Shown in pieces: positions 34,283 to 42,074 of a DNA stretch of 64,000 bases. Position numbers and translations under genes: made by a program. The first letter of the stretch is position 1. The number at the start of each line of letters is the position of its first letter. The notes beneath the pieces are model-generated. The model was not told the origin of the DNA. It did not search any database and was given only the letters and a program-made list of their open reading frames with translations. Origin of the DNA: Pseudonocardia sp. MH-G8 (GTDB lineage: Bacteria; Actinomycetota; Actinomycetes; Mycobacteriales; Pseudonocardiaceae); contig NZ_NKYF01000021.1 of NCBI RefSeq assembly GCF_002262885.1, positions 62,001-126,000 of the forward strand, given 5' to 3'.

Positions 34283-35634
34283 TTCGACTGCTCCGCCAGC
34301 ACCGCGTTCATCCTGGTCACGAACTCCTGCGGGGTGATGGACAGGTTGAACAGCTCACCGATGTCGGTCATCAACGGCGTGATCACCGCGCTGGGGAGGT
34401 CCTGGTCCCAGTACGACTGGAACGACGAGGCCTCCACGCCCATCCGGTACAGCCGCGCGAGCAGTTCCCCGTTCGGCACGTCGCCCGCGGTGAGCGCGGC
34501 GGCCCCGCTGTTCGTCAACGGCGTGAAGCCCTGCTTCGCGAGGTAGTCGATGTTGTAGGCCTCGGACGTCGTGGCGGACTCGAGGAACGCCAGCGCTTCC
34601 TCCTTCTGCTCATCCGACGCGCGGGCGGAGATGCTCCAGTACTGAGCGGGCTGTCCGACCATCGCCGTAGGGTCACCGAGGCCGCCCGCAACGGTCGGGA
34701 ACGGCGCCGGGGAGTAATCCGGCGAGTTGGCGAACTCCGGCGCGAACGCGCGCATGTTCGCCAGGTCGTAGTAGAGCATCGCCTGGAACGCGGCCTGCCC
34801 GCTTGCCAACTGCTGGTCGGCCTGGCCGCCCTGGTAGCTGATCGTGTTCCAGCCCTCGGCGAAGTAGCCGGACCGCACCATCTGCTGGACCGTCTCGGCC
34901 GCGGTGAGGAACGCCGGGTCGCTCCAGGCGTCCGGTTCCATGGCCTTGACCCGCTCGAACGGCTCAGGTCCGCCGTGTCGCAGTACGAGGTACTGCATCC
35001 AGATCATGCACGGCCACAGGTCCTTGCCGGCGAGCGCGACCGGTGCCACACCGGTGGCCTGCACCTGGTCGGCGACCCTGATGAAGTCGTCCCACGTGGC
35101 CGGTGAGGGGTCCGCCCCGGCGTTCCGCAGCACTGCCTCGTTCTGCCACAACACTTCGAAGTCCGGCCCGGACGCAGGAATGCCGTAGATCTTCCCGTCG
35201 AACGTCGCATTACCGAAGACGTCCTTCGCCGCGTACTGGCCCGTCCATTCCGGGTCGGCTTGGAGCTCGGCCGTCAGGTCGGCGACTCCTCCACCATCCA
35301 CCCATTGGTGGAGCAGCTGCCCGCCGTAGTTGTAGAAGACCGTTGGCTCCTGGTTCCCCGCCATCGCCACGGCCATCTTCTGCTTCCACTGCTCCCCACC
35401 GATCCAGGTGATGGAGACGTTCCCGCCGCCCGGGTAGGTCGCGTTGTGCTCGTCGATGATGCGTTGCATCACATCCTGCGCCGACCCCGGCTGGCTGGTG
35501 GACCAGATCATGATGTCGGTCCCGCTGGCCGCCGGCGGGCCGATGCTGACTCCGCCGCAGGCGGCCAGCGCCGTGGTGAGGGTGAGGGTCGTCGCTGCGG
35601 CGGTTATCCGCTGCAATCTCTTCGTCGAGACCAT
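34279..35634 (-). CDS. Sugar ABC transporter substrate-binding lipoprotein (family 1)
   Basis: 451-residue extracellular solute-binding lipoprotein; the signal peptide ends in LTTALAAC. The mature protein starts with IMIWSTSQPGSAQDVMQRIIDEHNATYPGG and includes YGIPASGPDFEVLWQNEAVL and AFQAMLYYDLANM, as in MalE/UgpB-like binding proteins. It is clearly in the same broad family as the 27463 protein but differs widely in sequence, so the two cassettes probably bind different ligands. It is the second gene after the PhyH-family oxygenase. Confidence 0.9.
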   Translation of the reverse strand: MVSTKRLQRITAAATTLTLTTALAACGGVSIGPPAASGTDIMIWSTSQPGSAQDVMQRIIDEHNATYPGGGNVSITWIGGEQWKQKMAVAMAGNQEPTVFYNYGGQLLHQWVDGGGVADLTAELQADPEWTGQYAAKDVFGNATFDGKIYGIPASGPDFEVLWQNEAVLRNAGADPSPATWDDFIRVADQVQATGVAPVALAGKDLWPCMIWMQYLVLRHGGPEPFERVKAMEPDAWSDPAFLTAAETVQQMVRSGYFAEGWNTISYQGGQADQQLASGQAAFQAMLYYDLANMRAFAPEFANSPDYSPAPFPTVAGGLGDPTAMVGQPAQYWSISARASDEQKEEALAFLESATTSEAYNIDYLAKQGFTPLTNSGAAALTAGDVPNGELLARLYRMGVEASSFQSYWDQDLPSAVITPLMTDIGELFNLSITPQEFVTRMNAVLAEQSK

Positions 35635-35666
35635 GGGAAACCGTCCCTGTCAGTGCTTCCGGTGGC

Positions 35667-36503
35667 TCACGGGAATTCGGTGCTGGTCCGGCCGTCGATC
35701 GTGGCGAAACGGAAGAGGCGCTGCATGTGCTCGGGCCAGGCGTCGTAGACCCCACCGCTGATGGTGACGGAGTTGAAGCGGTACCAGGGGTAGTGGTAGG
35801 CCAGCGAGAGCATCGGCCGGGGCTGGTCGGAGTTGTTCGGGGTGCCGCGGTGCCACATCCGCGGGTCGCGCAGCAGCAGCGACCCGGCCGGCATGAGCAC
35901 CGGCTGCGGGTTCAGGCCGGAGACGTAGCGCTGGATCTCGGTCTCCGTGGCGGCCGCAGATCCGCGTTCGAGTGCATCCCGGGCCGTGAGGTCGATGTCG
36001 GAGATGCGATGGCTCATCGGCCAGATGTCGGTGGGGCCGTTGTCCGGGCGGAAGTCGACCAGCGGAATGTTGATCTCGTACATGTACGGCGGGACGGTCA
36101 CCGGGAGGCCGGGGAAGAGCGGACTGCCGTCGCGGTGCGCCGGTTGGTACTGCGACCCGGGAAGGCCCGTGTCGGACGAGAAGTAGGAACAGATCAGGTC
36201 GTCCTGCAGCACGTCGCGGAACACGTCGAGCGCGATCGGGTTCGCCAGGACGTCCGGGTCGTCGAACGGCTTCTCGATCGGGAGCGGCACTCCGCCCTGG
36301 CGCTGCTTGCCGCGGTTGTCGCCGACCCGCTCGTGGTTCTCCTCGAGAAGGGCGAAGAACGCGGAGCACAGCGCCTCGACCTTCTCTTCCGGCAGAACGC
36401 GCTCCAGGATCACGTATCCCAGGATCTCCAGGTCCCGGGCCGCCTCCGCGTGGTGCTCCGCAGAGAGCTTCTGGTTCCGCAGCTCCCGTTCGTCCAGCTT
36501 CAT
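35667..36503 (-). CDS. Phytanoyl-CoA dioxygenase (PhyH)-family protein
   Basis: 278-residue paralogue of the 26605 protein. Iron ligands are His123-Arg-Asp125 (PAHRDGSPLFP) and the His of MWHRGTPN; the 2-oxoglutarate-binding Arg region follows. Shared blocks with the paralogue include IPLVDFRPDNGPTDIWP and RDPRMWHRGTPN. ATG 36503, aligned with the paralogue (both MKL), has GAGGAGG eight bases upstream; a longer in-frame start at 36578 would run through operator A. It leads the LacI-controlled operon and should oxidise a molecule handled by the adjacent importer. Confidence 0.86.
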   Translation of the reverse strand: MKLDERELRNQKLSAEHHAEAARDLEILGYVILERVLPEEKVEALCSAFFALLEENHERVGDNRGKQRQGGVPLPIEKPFDDPDVLANPIALDVFRDVLQDDLICSYFSSDTGLPGSQYQPAHRDGSPLFPGLPVTVPPYMYEINIPLVDFRPDNGPTDIWPMSHRISDIDLTARDALERGSAAATETEIQRYVSGLNPQPVLMPAGSLLLRDPRMWHRGTPNNSDQPRPMLSLAYHYPWYRFNSVTISGGVYDAWPEHMQRLFRFATIDGRTSTEFP

Positions 36504-36567
36504 GCGAACCGCCTCCTCGTTGATACGGCACCCGCCACCGGGCGGATGACCCTTCTGGAAGATCTTT

Positions 36568-36586
36568 GATCGAAACAATTTCGGTC
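36568..36586. promoter_or_regulatory. LacI-family operator A
   Basis: GATCGAAACAATTTCGGTC contains the perfect arms CGAAA and TTTCG around three bases. It lies 65 bases upstream of the PhyH gene start, inside its leader. A near-identical box lies before the divergent LacI gene (36709-36727). The pair is probably the operator set of that LacI regulator for the minus-strand operon. Confidence 0.7.
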
Positions 36587-36659
36587 GATCTTGATCGGGT
36601 TCGTGCAGCTCGTCGTGCTGCTAATCAGAGAATCACCGAGTCCTGCGGTCGGTCAACCC

Positions 36660-36688
36660 TTGATTGGCGGCCGCGCTGTCGCTAACGT
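36660..36688 (+). promoter_or_regulatory. Candidate promoter for lacI-family gene
   Basis: TTGATT (36660-36665) and TAACGT (36683-36688) are separated by 17 bases. They lie ahead of operator B and the TTG start of the LacI gene. The -10 match is weak, so this is a tentative promoter. Operator B would then sit just downstream of the promoter, where bound repressor blocks elongation or clearance. Confidence 0.35.
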
Positions 36689-36708
36689 GCAAAAAGTATG
36701 CGCGTCCC

Positions 36709-36727
36709 GATCGAAATATTTTCGGAC
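36709..36727. promoter_or_regulatory. LacI-family operator B
   Basis: GATCGAAATATTTTCGGAC repeats the CGAAA-N3-TTTCG core and most flanking bases of operator A. It ends 20 bases before the TTG start of the LacI gene, so autoregulation is likely. The AT-rich box stands out in DNA that is otherwise very GC-rich. Confidence 0.7.
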
Positions 36728-36747
36728 TGCACCTCTGGGAGTCGACC

Positions 36748-37794
36748 TTGATCAATAGTCTGGCGGCAGAGACTCCGGACCCCGCCCGCCCGACGCTCGC
36801 CGTGATCGCGTCGCATGCCGGGGTGAGCACGGCGACGGTGTCGAAGGTCCTCAACGGCCGGCCGGACGTCAGCGCCGACACCCGGGCGCGCGTGTCCGCG
36901 GTGCTACGCGAGCACGACTACCGGCCCGTCGGTCTGCGGGCGTCGTCCGAGCGTCGCGCCGTCGACGTCGTGTTCGACGACCTCTCGAGCCCGTATTCGG
37001 CCGCAGTGCTCGCCGGGGCGCTCGACGCCGGGGTCGAGTCGGGGGTGACGGTCGTCGCGCGACGGTACTCGGACGAGACGGACGCAGGGTGGGCGGCGCG
37101 GGTGCGGGCCCGCGAATGCATCGGTTACGTGGTCGTGTCGGCGGTGCTGACGCCGACGCAGGCAGACGTCTTCGACGTCCCCGGGGTCCCGCTCGTCGTC
37201 ATCGACGCGGTCGGCCTGCCACGGAGGAACCTGATGAGCGTCGGCGCCACCAACTTCACGGGCGGGTTCACCGCGACGGAACACCTGATCCAGTTGGGGC
37301 ACCGCCGCATCGCGCACCTCGGCGGGACGATGGCGATGGCGTGCCACGTCGCCAGGCTGCACGGCTACCGGGCGGCGCTCGAACGGGCCGGCATCCCGGT
37401 CGACAGTTCACTGATCGCGAACCTCGAGGGTGACTACGAGGCCGGGGTGGAGCAGGGCCGGGCGTGGTTGGGCCGGCCGGACAGCCCCACAGCGGTCTTC
37501 GCCGGGTTCGACCTGTTCGCTCTCGGGGTGATCGAAGCCGCCCGGGCTCGCTCACTGCGGGTGCCGGGGGACGTCAGTGTCGTCGGTTTCGACGACTCGT
37601 ACGCGGCCCAGTGGTCCTCACCTCCGCTCACGACCGTGCGCCAGCCGCTCCGCGAGCTGGGGGCGCTGGCGCTGCGGAGGCTGCTGCAGCGAGCCGCCGG
37701 CGAGGAGATGGGGAGCCACCACATCGAACTGGCGACCCACCTCGTCGTCCGGACCTCGACCGCGCCTCCGTCGGACCCGGGGACGCGCCCATGA
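36748..37794 (+). CDS. LacI-family transcriptional regulator
   Basis: 348-residue LacI/GalR regulator. The helix-turn-helix is LAVIASHAGVSTATVSKVLNGRPDVSADT and the effector domain ends GFDDSYAAQWSSPPLTTVRQPLRELG. I take the TTG at 36748 because GGGAG lies six bases upstream and an ATG at 36664 would put operator B inside the coding region. It is divergent from the PhyH-ABC-epimerase operon, and two matching boxes (36568, 36709) flank the shared control region. It probably represses both units until the imported sugar or its product binds. Confidence 0.9.
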   Translation: MINSLAAETPDPARPTLAVIASHAGVSTATVSKVLNGRPDVSADTRARVSAVLREHDYRPVGLRASSERRAVDVVFDDLSSPYSAAVLAGALDAGVESGVTVVARRYSDETDAGWAARVRARECIGYVVVSAVLTPTQADVFDVPGVPLVVIDAVGLPRRNLMSVGATNFTGGFTATEHLIQLGHRRIAHLGGTMAMACHVARLHGYRAALERAGIPVDSSLIANLEGDYEAGVEQGRAWLGRPDSPTAVFAGFDLFALGVIEAARARSLRVPGDVSVVGFDDSYAAQWSSPPLTTVRQPLRELGALALRRLLQRAAGEEMGSHHIELATHLVVRTSTAPPSDPGTRP

Positions 37795-37813
37795 CGTTCA
37801 CAATGCGCCGGAC

Positions 37814-37836
37814 GCGGTCAGTCCTCCGGTGACCGC
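37814..37836. terminator. Short hairpin between convergent genes
   Basis: GCGGTCA (37814-37820) pairs with TGACCGC (37830-37836) around nine bases, at the 3' end of the BPL_N-like gene and 20 bases past the LacI stop. The stem overlaps the stop codon at 37818. It is a possible bidirectional terminator, but short. Confidence 0.35.
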
Positions 37837-39110
37837 CGGTACGCCGTGCAGAGGAGGGCAGCGCCGGCGACCCGGCCGGAGGCCGCGAGGTACGAGCCGG
37901 CGACCAGGTGGTACGGGCTCGTGCGCATCGATTCGTAGGCGTTGGTGGGTGGCGGGCCGGGGTCGACGTCCCACGTGGCGATGGCGCGGTCGAGCAGCTC
38001 GACCGCCTGCTCGAGCAGCGCGACCACCCCGTGGTAGCCGCCGTCCAGTTCCCATTCGACGGGCGGCCGGAACGACAGGACGTCCGGCCGGGTCCCGGGC
38101 GCTCGCCGGGCGGCATCGGAGGCGAGGCGGTCGACGGCGTCGAGGGAGCGCGTCCAGATCTCCGTGGGGGTGAGGCCGAAGAAGGACATCGCGTACGCCG
38201 GTTCGAGCCAGCGGGCACCGGTTCCCCGTGCCCGGATCGCGGCGGTGCGGGTGCGCAGGTCGTCGGCCAGCTTCGCGACCTGCTCCGCGGCGCCGTGCGA
38301 CTCGTGCGCGCCGTCGGTGTGCAGGTCGACCTCGGGACGCCGCGGCGCGCCACTCTCGGCGAGCTGCCAGGCGACCGCGTTGCGCACCATCACGGCGCTT
38401 CCGGGTTCGTCGTCCATCAGGATGTCGAACCCGAACTCGGGGTGGGACCCGAAGAGGACGACCCGTCCATCGCCGCAGGCGCCCGCCACGACGTTGGCGA
38501 CACCGCGTGCGGCCGCCTCGTCGGCCAGGGTGTCGGATGGCTCCGCGCCGAGGAACGCCTCGGCGGCGGTGAACCGGCTCGTCCGTCCGCGGACCCGCGC
38601 GAGGGCCTGCGCGCCGAGGAACAGCGGCCCGTTGTAGTGGGCGATCTCGAACGAGGACGCCACCCCGGCCATCACCGGGTGGTCGGGTGCGACGTTCTCG
38701 GCCTCGAGCACGCCGATCCCCGGCGACCGCAGCCCCCAGCTCTCCCCGTCCTCGTTGACGACCGTCGCGTCGAGGAGGCGCATCTCGGTCTGCGCCGGGC
38801 ACAGCTCGGTGAAGCTCGGTGCGACCGCGGCGGCGCTGTAGCTCCCGGCGCAGGAGCCGAGGTACATGCCGCCGGACCGCACGAACTCCCTGATCGTTCG
38901 GGTTCCCTCCGTGCCGAGGGGCTCGAGCTGACCGAACATCGCCCGGTAGCCGCCACCCGGCATGACGAACACGTCGAACCCGGCCAGTGCGCCCCCGAGG
39001 ATGTCGTGCGGGAAGACGAAGTCCACCCGGTGCCCGGCTCTGCGCAGGACGGCGGCGTGGTGGAACGGGGCTCCGCCGGCGCCGTAGACGGCGACCCGTG
39101 CTGATTGCAT
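37818..39110 (-). CDS. BPL_N/glutamine-amidotransferase-like domain protein
   Basis: 430-residue protein. Residues 1 to about 220 form a class I amidotransferase-like fold of the biotin-protein-ligase N-terminal type. VMPGGGYRAMFG precedes the nucleophile elbow LGSCAGSY (Cys87), and FGSHPEFGFDIL lies near the end of the domain. About 200 C-terminal residues follow with no family I recognise. Such domains may act as amidases, proteases or amidotransferases, and no partner synthetase is visible. ATG 39110 has GGAGGAG six bases upstream. It is the last gene of the minus-strand peptide operon behind the alpha/beta hydrolase. Confidence 0.72.
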   Translation of the reverse strand: MQSARVAVYGAGGAPFHHAAVLRRAGHRVDFVFPHDILGGALAGFDVFVMPGGGYRAMFGQLEPLGTEGTRTIREFVRSGGMYLGSCAGSYSAAAVAPSFTELCPAQTEMRLLDATVVNEDGESWGLRSPGIGVLEAENVAPDHPVMAGVASSFEIAHYNGPLFLGAQALARVRGRTSRFTAAEAFLGAEPSDTLADEAAARGVANVVAGACGDGRVVLFGSHPEFGFDILMDDEPGSAVMVRNAVAWQLAESGAPRRPEVDLHTDGAHESHGAAEQVAKLADDLRTRTAAIRARGTGARWLEPAYAMSFFGLTPTEIWTRSLDAVDRLASDAARRAPGTRPDVLSFRPPVEWELDGGYHGVVALLEQAVELLDRAIATWDVDPGPPPTNAYESMRTSPYHLVAGSYLAASGRVAGAALLCTAYRRSPED

Positions 39111-39135
39111 CTCCTGCTCCTCCTCCAGCCCGGGC

Positions 39136-39972
39136 TCAGAGCGCACGGGAGACCAGGAAGTCCCGGACCGTCTGCTGGAACAGCTCCGGCTCGTCCGCGG
39201 GCGGCGAGTGCCCCGACTTCTCGAAGACCACCAGCTGCGAGCCCGGGATCAGCTCGGCGATCCGCTCGCTGCACTCGACCGGGGTGATCCAGTCGGTTCG
39301 CCCGACGGTGACCAGCGTCGGGCAGGTCACCCGGGGCAGCTGCGGCGTGAGGTCGTAGTGGTGCAGGTTCTCGGAGAACGCGGCGTTGTGCGTCGCGTAG
39401 TGGTAGTCGACGCCGTCCACCCTGGCGTCGAGGGTGCCGGGGTCGAAGTCGAAGTCGTAGAGCGGCAGCAGCTCGCGCCAGCAGTCGCGGAAGTCGTCGT
39501 CGTCCCGGACGCGGCCCTCCATCACGCGCAGCAGCTTCTCCTCGTCGACGTCGACGCGCGTCGACGAGCGGGCGTTGGTCAGTGCCAGGTCGTTGTGCTC
39601 GTGGTCGGCCGAGGTGTCCCGGAGCACCAGCGCACGCACGCGCTCGGGGTGCCGGACGGCGTACTCCATCGAGATGAACCCGCCGTAGGAGCCGCCCGCC
39701 ATGACGAAGGTCTCGGCGCCCGCCCACTCCCGCAGCGCGTCGACGTCGGCCACCCACTGCTCGTGGGTGAACGGCGGGGTGTCCCCGCTCCTGCCGCTGC
39801 CGCGCGCGTCGAAGACGATCACGCGGAAGAGGTCGGCGAGCGGCCCGAACGCCGTCTTCGGCTCGTTCTTCGAGCCGAGTCCCGGGGCGCCGTGGTGGGC
39901 GATGAGCAGCGGGGCGTCGTCGGCGCCGAGCACCTCGACGTCGAGCGGGTTGCCGTTGATGGTCAGGATCAC
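39136..39972 (-). CDS. Alpha/beta hydrolase (proline iminopeptidase/amidase-like)
   Basis: 278-residue alpha/beta hydrolase. The oxyanion region is HHGAPGLGSKNEP and the nucleophile elbow GGSYGG places Ser95. The likely acid is the Asp in VGRTDWITP and the catalytic His lies in KSGHSPP near residue 255. The HHGAPG start and DARGSGRS segment resemble proline iminopeptidases and haloperoxidase-like amidases. In this setting it may cleave an N-terminal residue or an amide. The GTG start has GGAG upstream. It follows the M24 gene by 12 bases. Confidence 0.85.
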   Translation of the reverse strand: MILTINGNPLDVEVLGADDAPLLIAHHGAPGLGSKNEPKTAFGPLADLFRVIVFDARGSGRSGDTPPFTHEQWVADVDALREWAGAETFVMAGGSYGGFISMEYAVRHPERVRALVLRDTSADHEHNDLALTNARSSTRVDVDEEKLLRVMEGRVRDDDDFRDCWRELLPLYDFDFDPGTLDARVDGVDYHYATHNAAFSENLHHYDLTPQLPRVTCPTLVTVGRTDWITPVECSERIAELIPGSQLVVFEKSGHSPPADEPELFQQTVRDFLVSRAL

Positions 39973-39984
39973 GAATGGCTCCGA

Positions 39985-41160
39985 TCAGGCCGCGATGATG
40001 ATGTCGTCGAGGTCGCGCGGGTAGGTGGTGAGCCGCTCGGGACCGTCGGCGGTCACGAGCACGGTGTCGGAGATCCGGTAGCCAGCGTGCCCGGGCACGT
40101 AGACCCCGGGCTCGCTGGAGACGACCATGCCGGCGTCCAGCACGGTCGCGTCGCCGTCCTCCAGCCACGGGGCCTCATGGAAGTCCATCCCGATGCCGTG
40201 GCCCTGGCGGTGGCGGATGTGCTCACCCAGCCCGGCGTCCCGGATCACGTCCAGGCAGGCCCGGTTGACGTCCCGGCAGACCGCGCCCGGCCGCAGCGCG
40301 GCGGTCCCGATCTCCTGCGCGCGGTGGTCGACCTCGAAGTAGCGCAGCTGCTGCGGGGTGGGATCGCCGAGGAAGAAGGTGCGCTCGCTCTCGGCGTACC
40401 GGCCACCGACCGCGCCACCGAGGGAGAGGATCACGGTGTCGCCGCGCCGGAGCCGGTAGGACGAGGGCAGGCCGTGCGGGAAGGCCGTGTTGGCCCCCGC
40501 GTAGACCAGGCCGCCGGTCAGCATCGGGACGACCACCACGTCGCGGTGCGTCTCGTACATCCACGCGGCTCCGGCCCGCACGACGTGGTCGGCCAGCTGG
40601 GACTCCGTCGGCAGCGGGGCCTTCTCGGCGAGCGCCGACCCGATCAGCTCGCGGCCGGCCCGCAGCATCACGTCACCCAGCGCGGCCGCCTGCCGGTGCA
40701 GCGCGATCTCCTCGGGCGTCTTGACCAGGCGCAGGGTGTCGACGATGCCGGACAGCTCCCAGCGGACGCCGGGGAAGACGCCCTGCAGTCGTGCGAGCCG
40801 GCCCGTCGACAGCGCGGGGGAGTGGCCCCAGCGCCCGGACCGGCCGACGGCACGGGCGAGCGGCTCGAACGGGCTCTCGACGCCCGGGTACTCCGCGAAC
40901 GCCACGACGTCGTCGACGGCCGCGCCCTGGGCCAGCGCGTGCTCGCGCTCGAGTTCGGGGACGAGCAGCACAGTCCGCTCGGCGGAGATCCACACCGCCG
41001 CAGGCCGCTCGTTGGGATGGTGGAAGAAGCCGCTGAGGTAGGCGACGTCGTGCCAGTCGTCGACGACGAGGGCGTCGAGGCGGCTGCGTTCGAGCTCCCG
41101 TCGCACCCGGGTGTGCACCTCACGGTAGAAGGACGGCGCCAGTCGCTGGGAGAAGGTCAT
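39985..41160 (-). CDS. M24 'pita-bread' family protein without a full metal site (creatinase/prolidase-like)
   Basis: 391-residue protein with an N-terminal creatinase-type domain and a C-terminal M24 fold. Canonical M24 peptidases use Asp, Asp, His, Glu, Glu to bind two metals. Here the aligned residues are Ser246, Glu257, His321 (HGIGMDFHE), Glu350 (SSEPGVY) and Ser364 (RISDTVLV). The shuttle His229 (FPHG) is kept. This loss resembles creatinase and similar non-peptidase C-N hydrolases. The ATG start overlaps the DppC stop. Its substrate may be a guanidino or cyclic amide rather than an Xaa-Pro peptide. Confidence 0.8.
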   Translation of the reverse strand: MTFSQRLAPSFYREVHTRVRRELERSRLDALVVDDWHDVAYLSGFFHHPNERPAAVWISAERTVLLVPELEREHALAQGAAVDDVVAFAEYPGVESPFEPLARAVGRSGRWGHSPALSTGRLARLQGVFPGVRWELSGIVDTLRLVKTPEEIALHRQAAALGDVMLRAGRELIGSALAEKAPLPTESQLADHVVRAGAAWMYETHRDVVVVPMLTGGLVYAGANTAFPHGLPSSYRLRRGDTVILSLGGAVGGRYAESERTFFLGDPTPQQLRYFEVDHRAQEIGTAALRPGAVCRDVNRACLDVIRDAGLGEHIRHRQGHGIGMDFHEAPWLEDGDATVLDAGMVVSSEPGVYVPGHAGYRISDTVLVTADGPERLTTYPRDLDDIIIAA

Positions 41161-42074
41161 CGGACGGAGTCCCCTCGGGTGCGCGGGTTGCGTGCGTCGT
41201 TGTAGGCGAGCGAGGCGAGGGTGGCGGCGACGACGAGCAGGAGGATCGCCAGCGAGGGGAAGAGCGCCGTCCACCACGCGGAGCCGAGGACGCCGCTGCG
41301 CTGGGCGTTGTAGAGGATCGTGCCCCACGACCAGCTCGTGGGGTCGCCGAGACCGAGGAAGGACAGCCCCGCCTCGCTCAGCACCGCCCGCGATGCGGTC
41401 AGCACCACCGACACCGCGATGACCGGCGCGACCGCGGGCAGCACGTGCCGCGCCAGCACCCACCGGTTCGGTGCGCCGATGACGTGGGCGGCGTCGACGT
41501 AGGTGAGGGTCACGACGGGGAGCGCCTGCGACCGCACGACCCGGGCCACCTCCGGCCAGGAGAACACCGCGATCACCACCACCAGCGTCGAGACGCTCGG
41601 CCCGACCAGCGCGGCGACCAGGATCATCAGCGGCAGCACCGGGAGCGAGAGCATCAGGTCGACGAGCACGCCGAGCACGGTGTCGAGCTTGCGGAAGTAG
41701 GCGGCTCCGACGCCGACGGCCACCCCCAGCACGATGGCGAGCAACGAGGCGCCCAGCCCGACGGCCACGCTGGTGCGGGCGCCCCAGACCACCTGGGCGA
41801 GGACGTCCAAACCGAGGTTGTCGGTGCCGAACCAGTGTCGGGCCGACGGTGGCGCCAGCACCTCGGTGCCGTAGCCGCGGGGCTCGTCCGCGATCAGCGG
41901 CGCGGCCACGGCGACGACGGCCGTGAAAACCAGCGCGAGCACGGAGCCGACGCCGAGCGGGTTGCTCCGGAACGCCCGCCAGGTCCGCTGCCGCGGTGAC
42001 CCGTCCGACGTCGCGCGAGGCGCAGGGGCGAGGCCGTCCGTCGACGCCTCGACGGGGCGGGTGGAGGAGCTCAT
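41157..42074 (-). CDS. Peptide ABC transporter permease, DppC-like
   Basis: 305-residue inner-membrane permease with about six membrane segments. RHWFGTDNLGLDVLAQVVWGARTS is the DppC/OppC N-terminal signature. The coupling loop YVDAAHVIGAPNRWVLARHVLP and the segment SEAGLSFLGLGDPTSWSWGTILYNA also belong to that family. A hydrophilic leader of about 40 residues precedes them. ATG 42074 overlaps the DppB stop (ATGA). It forms the channel with the preceding subunit. Confidence 0.9.
   Translation of the reverse strand: MSSSTRPVEASTDGLAPAPRATSDGSPRQRTWRAFRSNPLGVGSVLALVFTAVVAVAAPLIADEPRGYGTEVLAPPSARHWFGTDNLGLDVLAQVVWGARTSVAVGLGASLLAIVLGVAVGVGAAYFRKLDTVLGVLVDLMLSLPVLPLMILVAALVGPSVSTLVVVIAVFSWPEVARVVRSQALPVVTLTYVDAAHVIGAPNRWVLARHVLPAVAPVIAVSVVLTASRAVLSEAGLSFLGLGDPTSWSWGTILYNAQRSGVLGSAWWTALFPSLAILLLVVAATLASLAYNDARNPRTRGDSVR

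Noticed and set aside
36664..36747. ATG 36664 as start of the LacI gene
   Set aside because: It would place operator B inside the coding region and add 28 unconserved residues. The TTG at 36748 has GGGAG six bases upstream.
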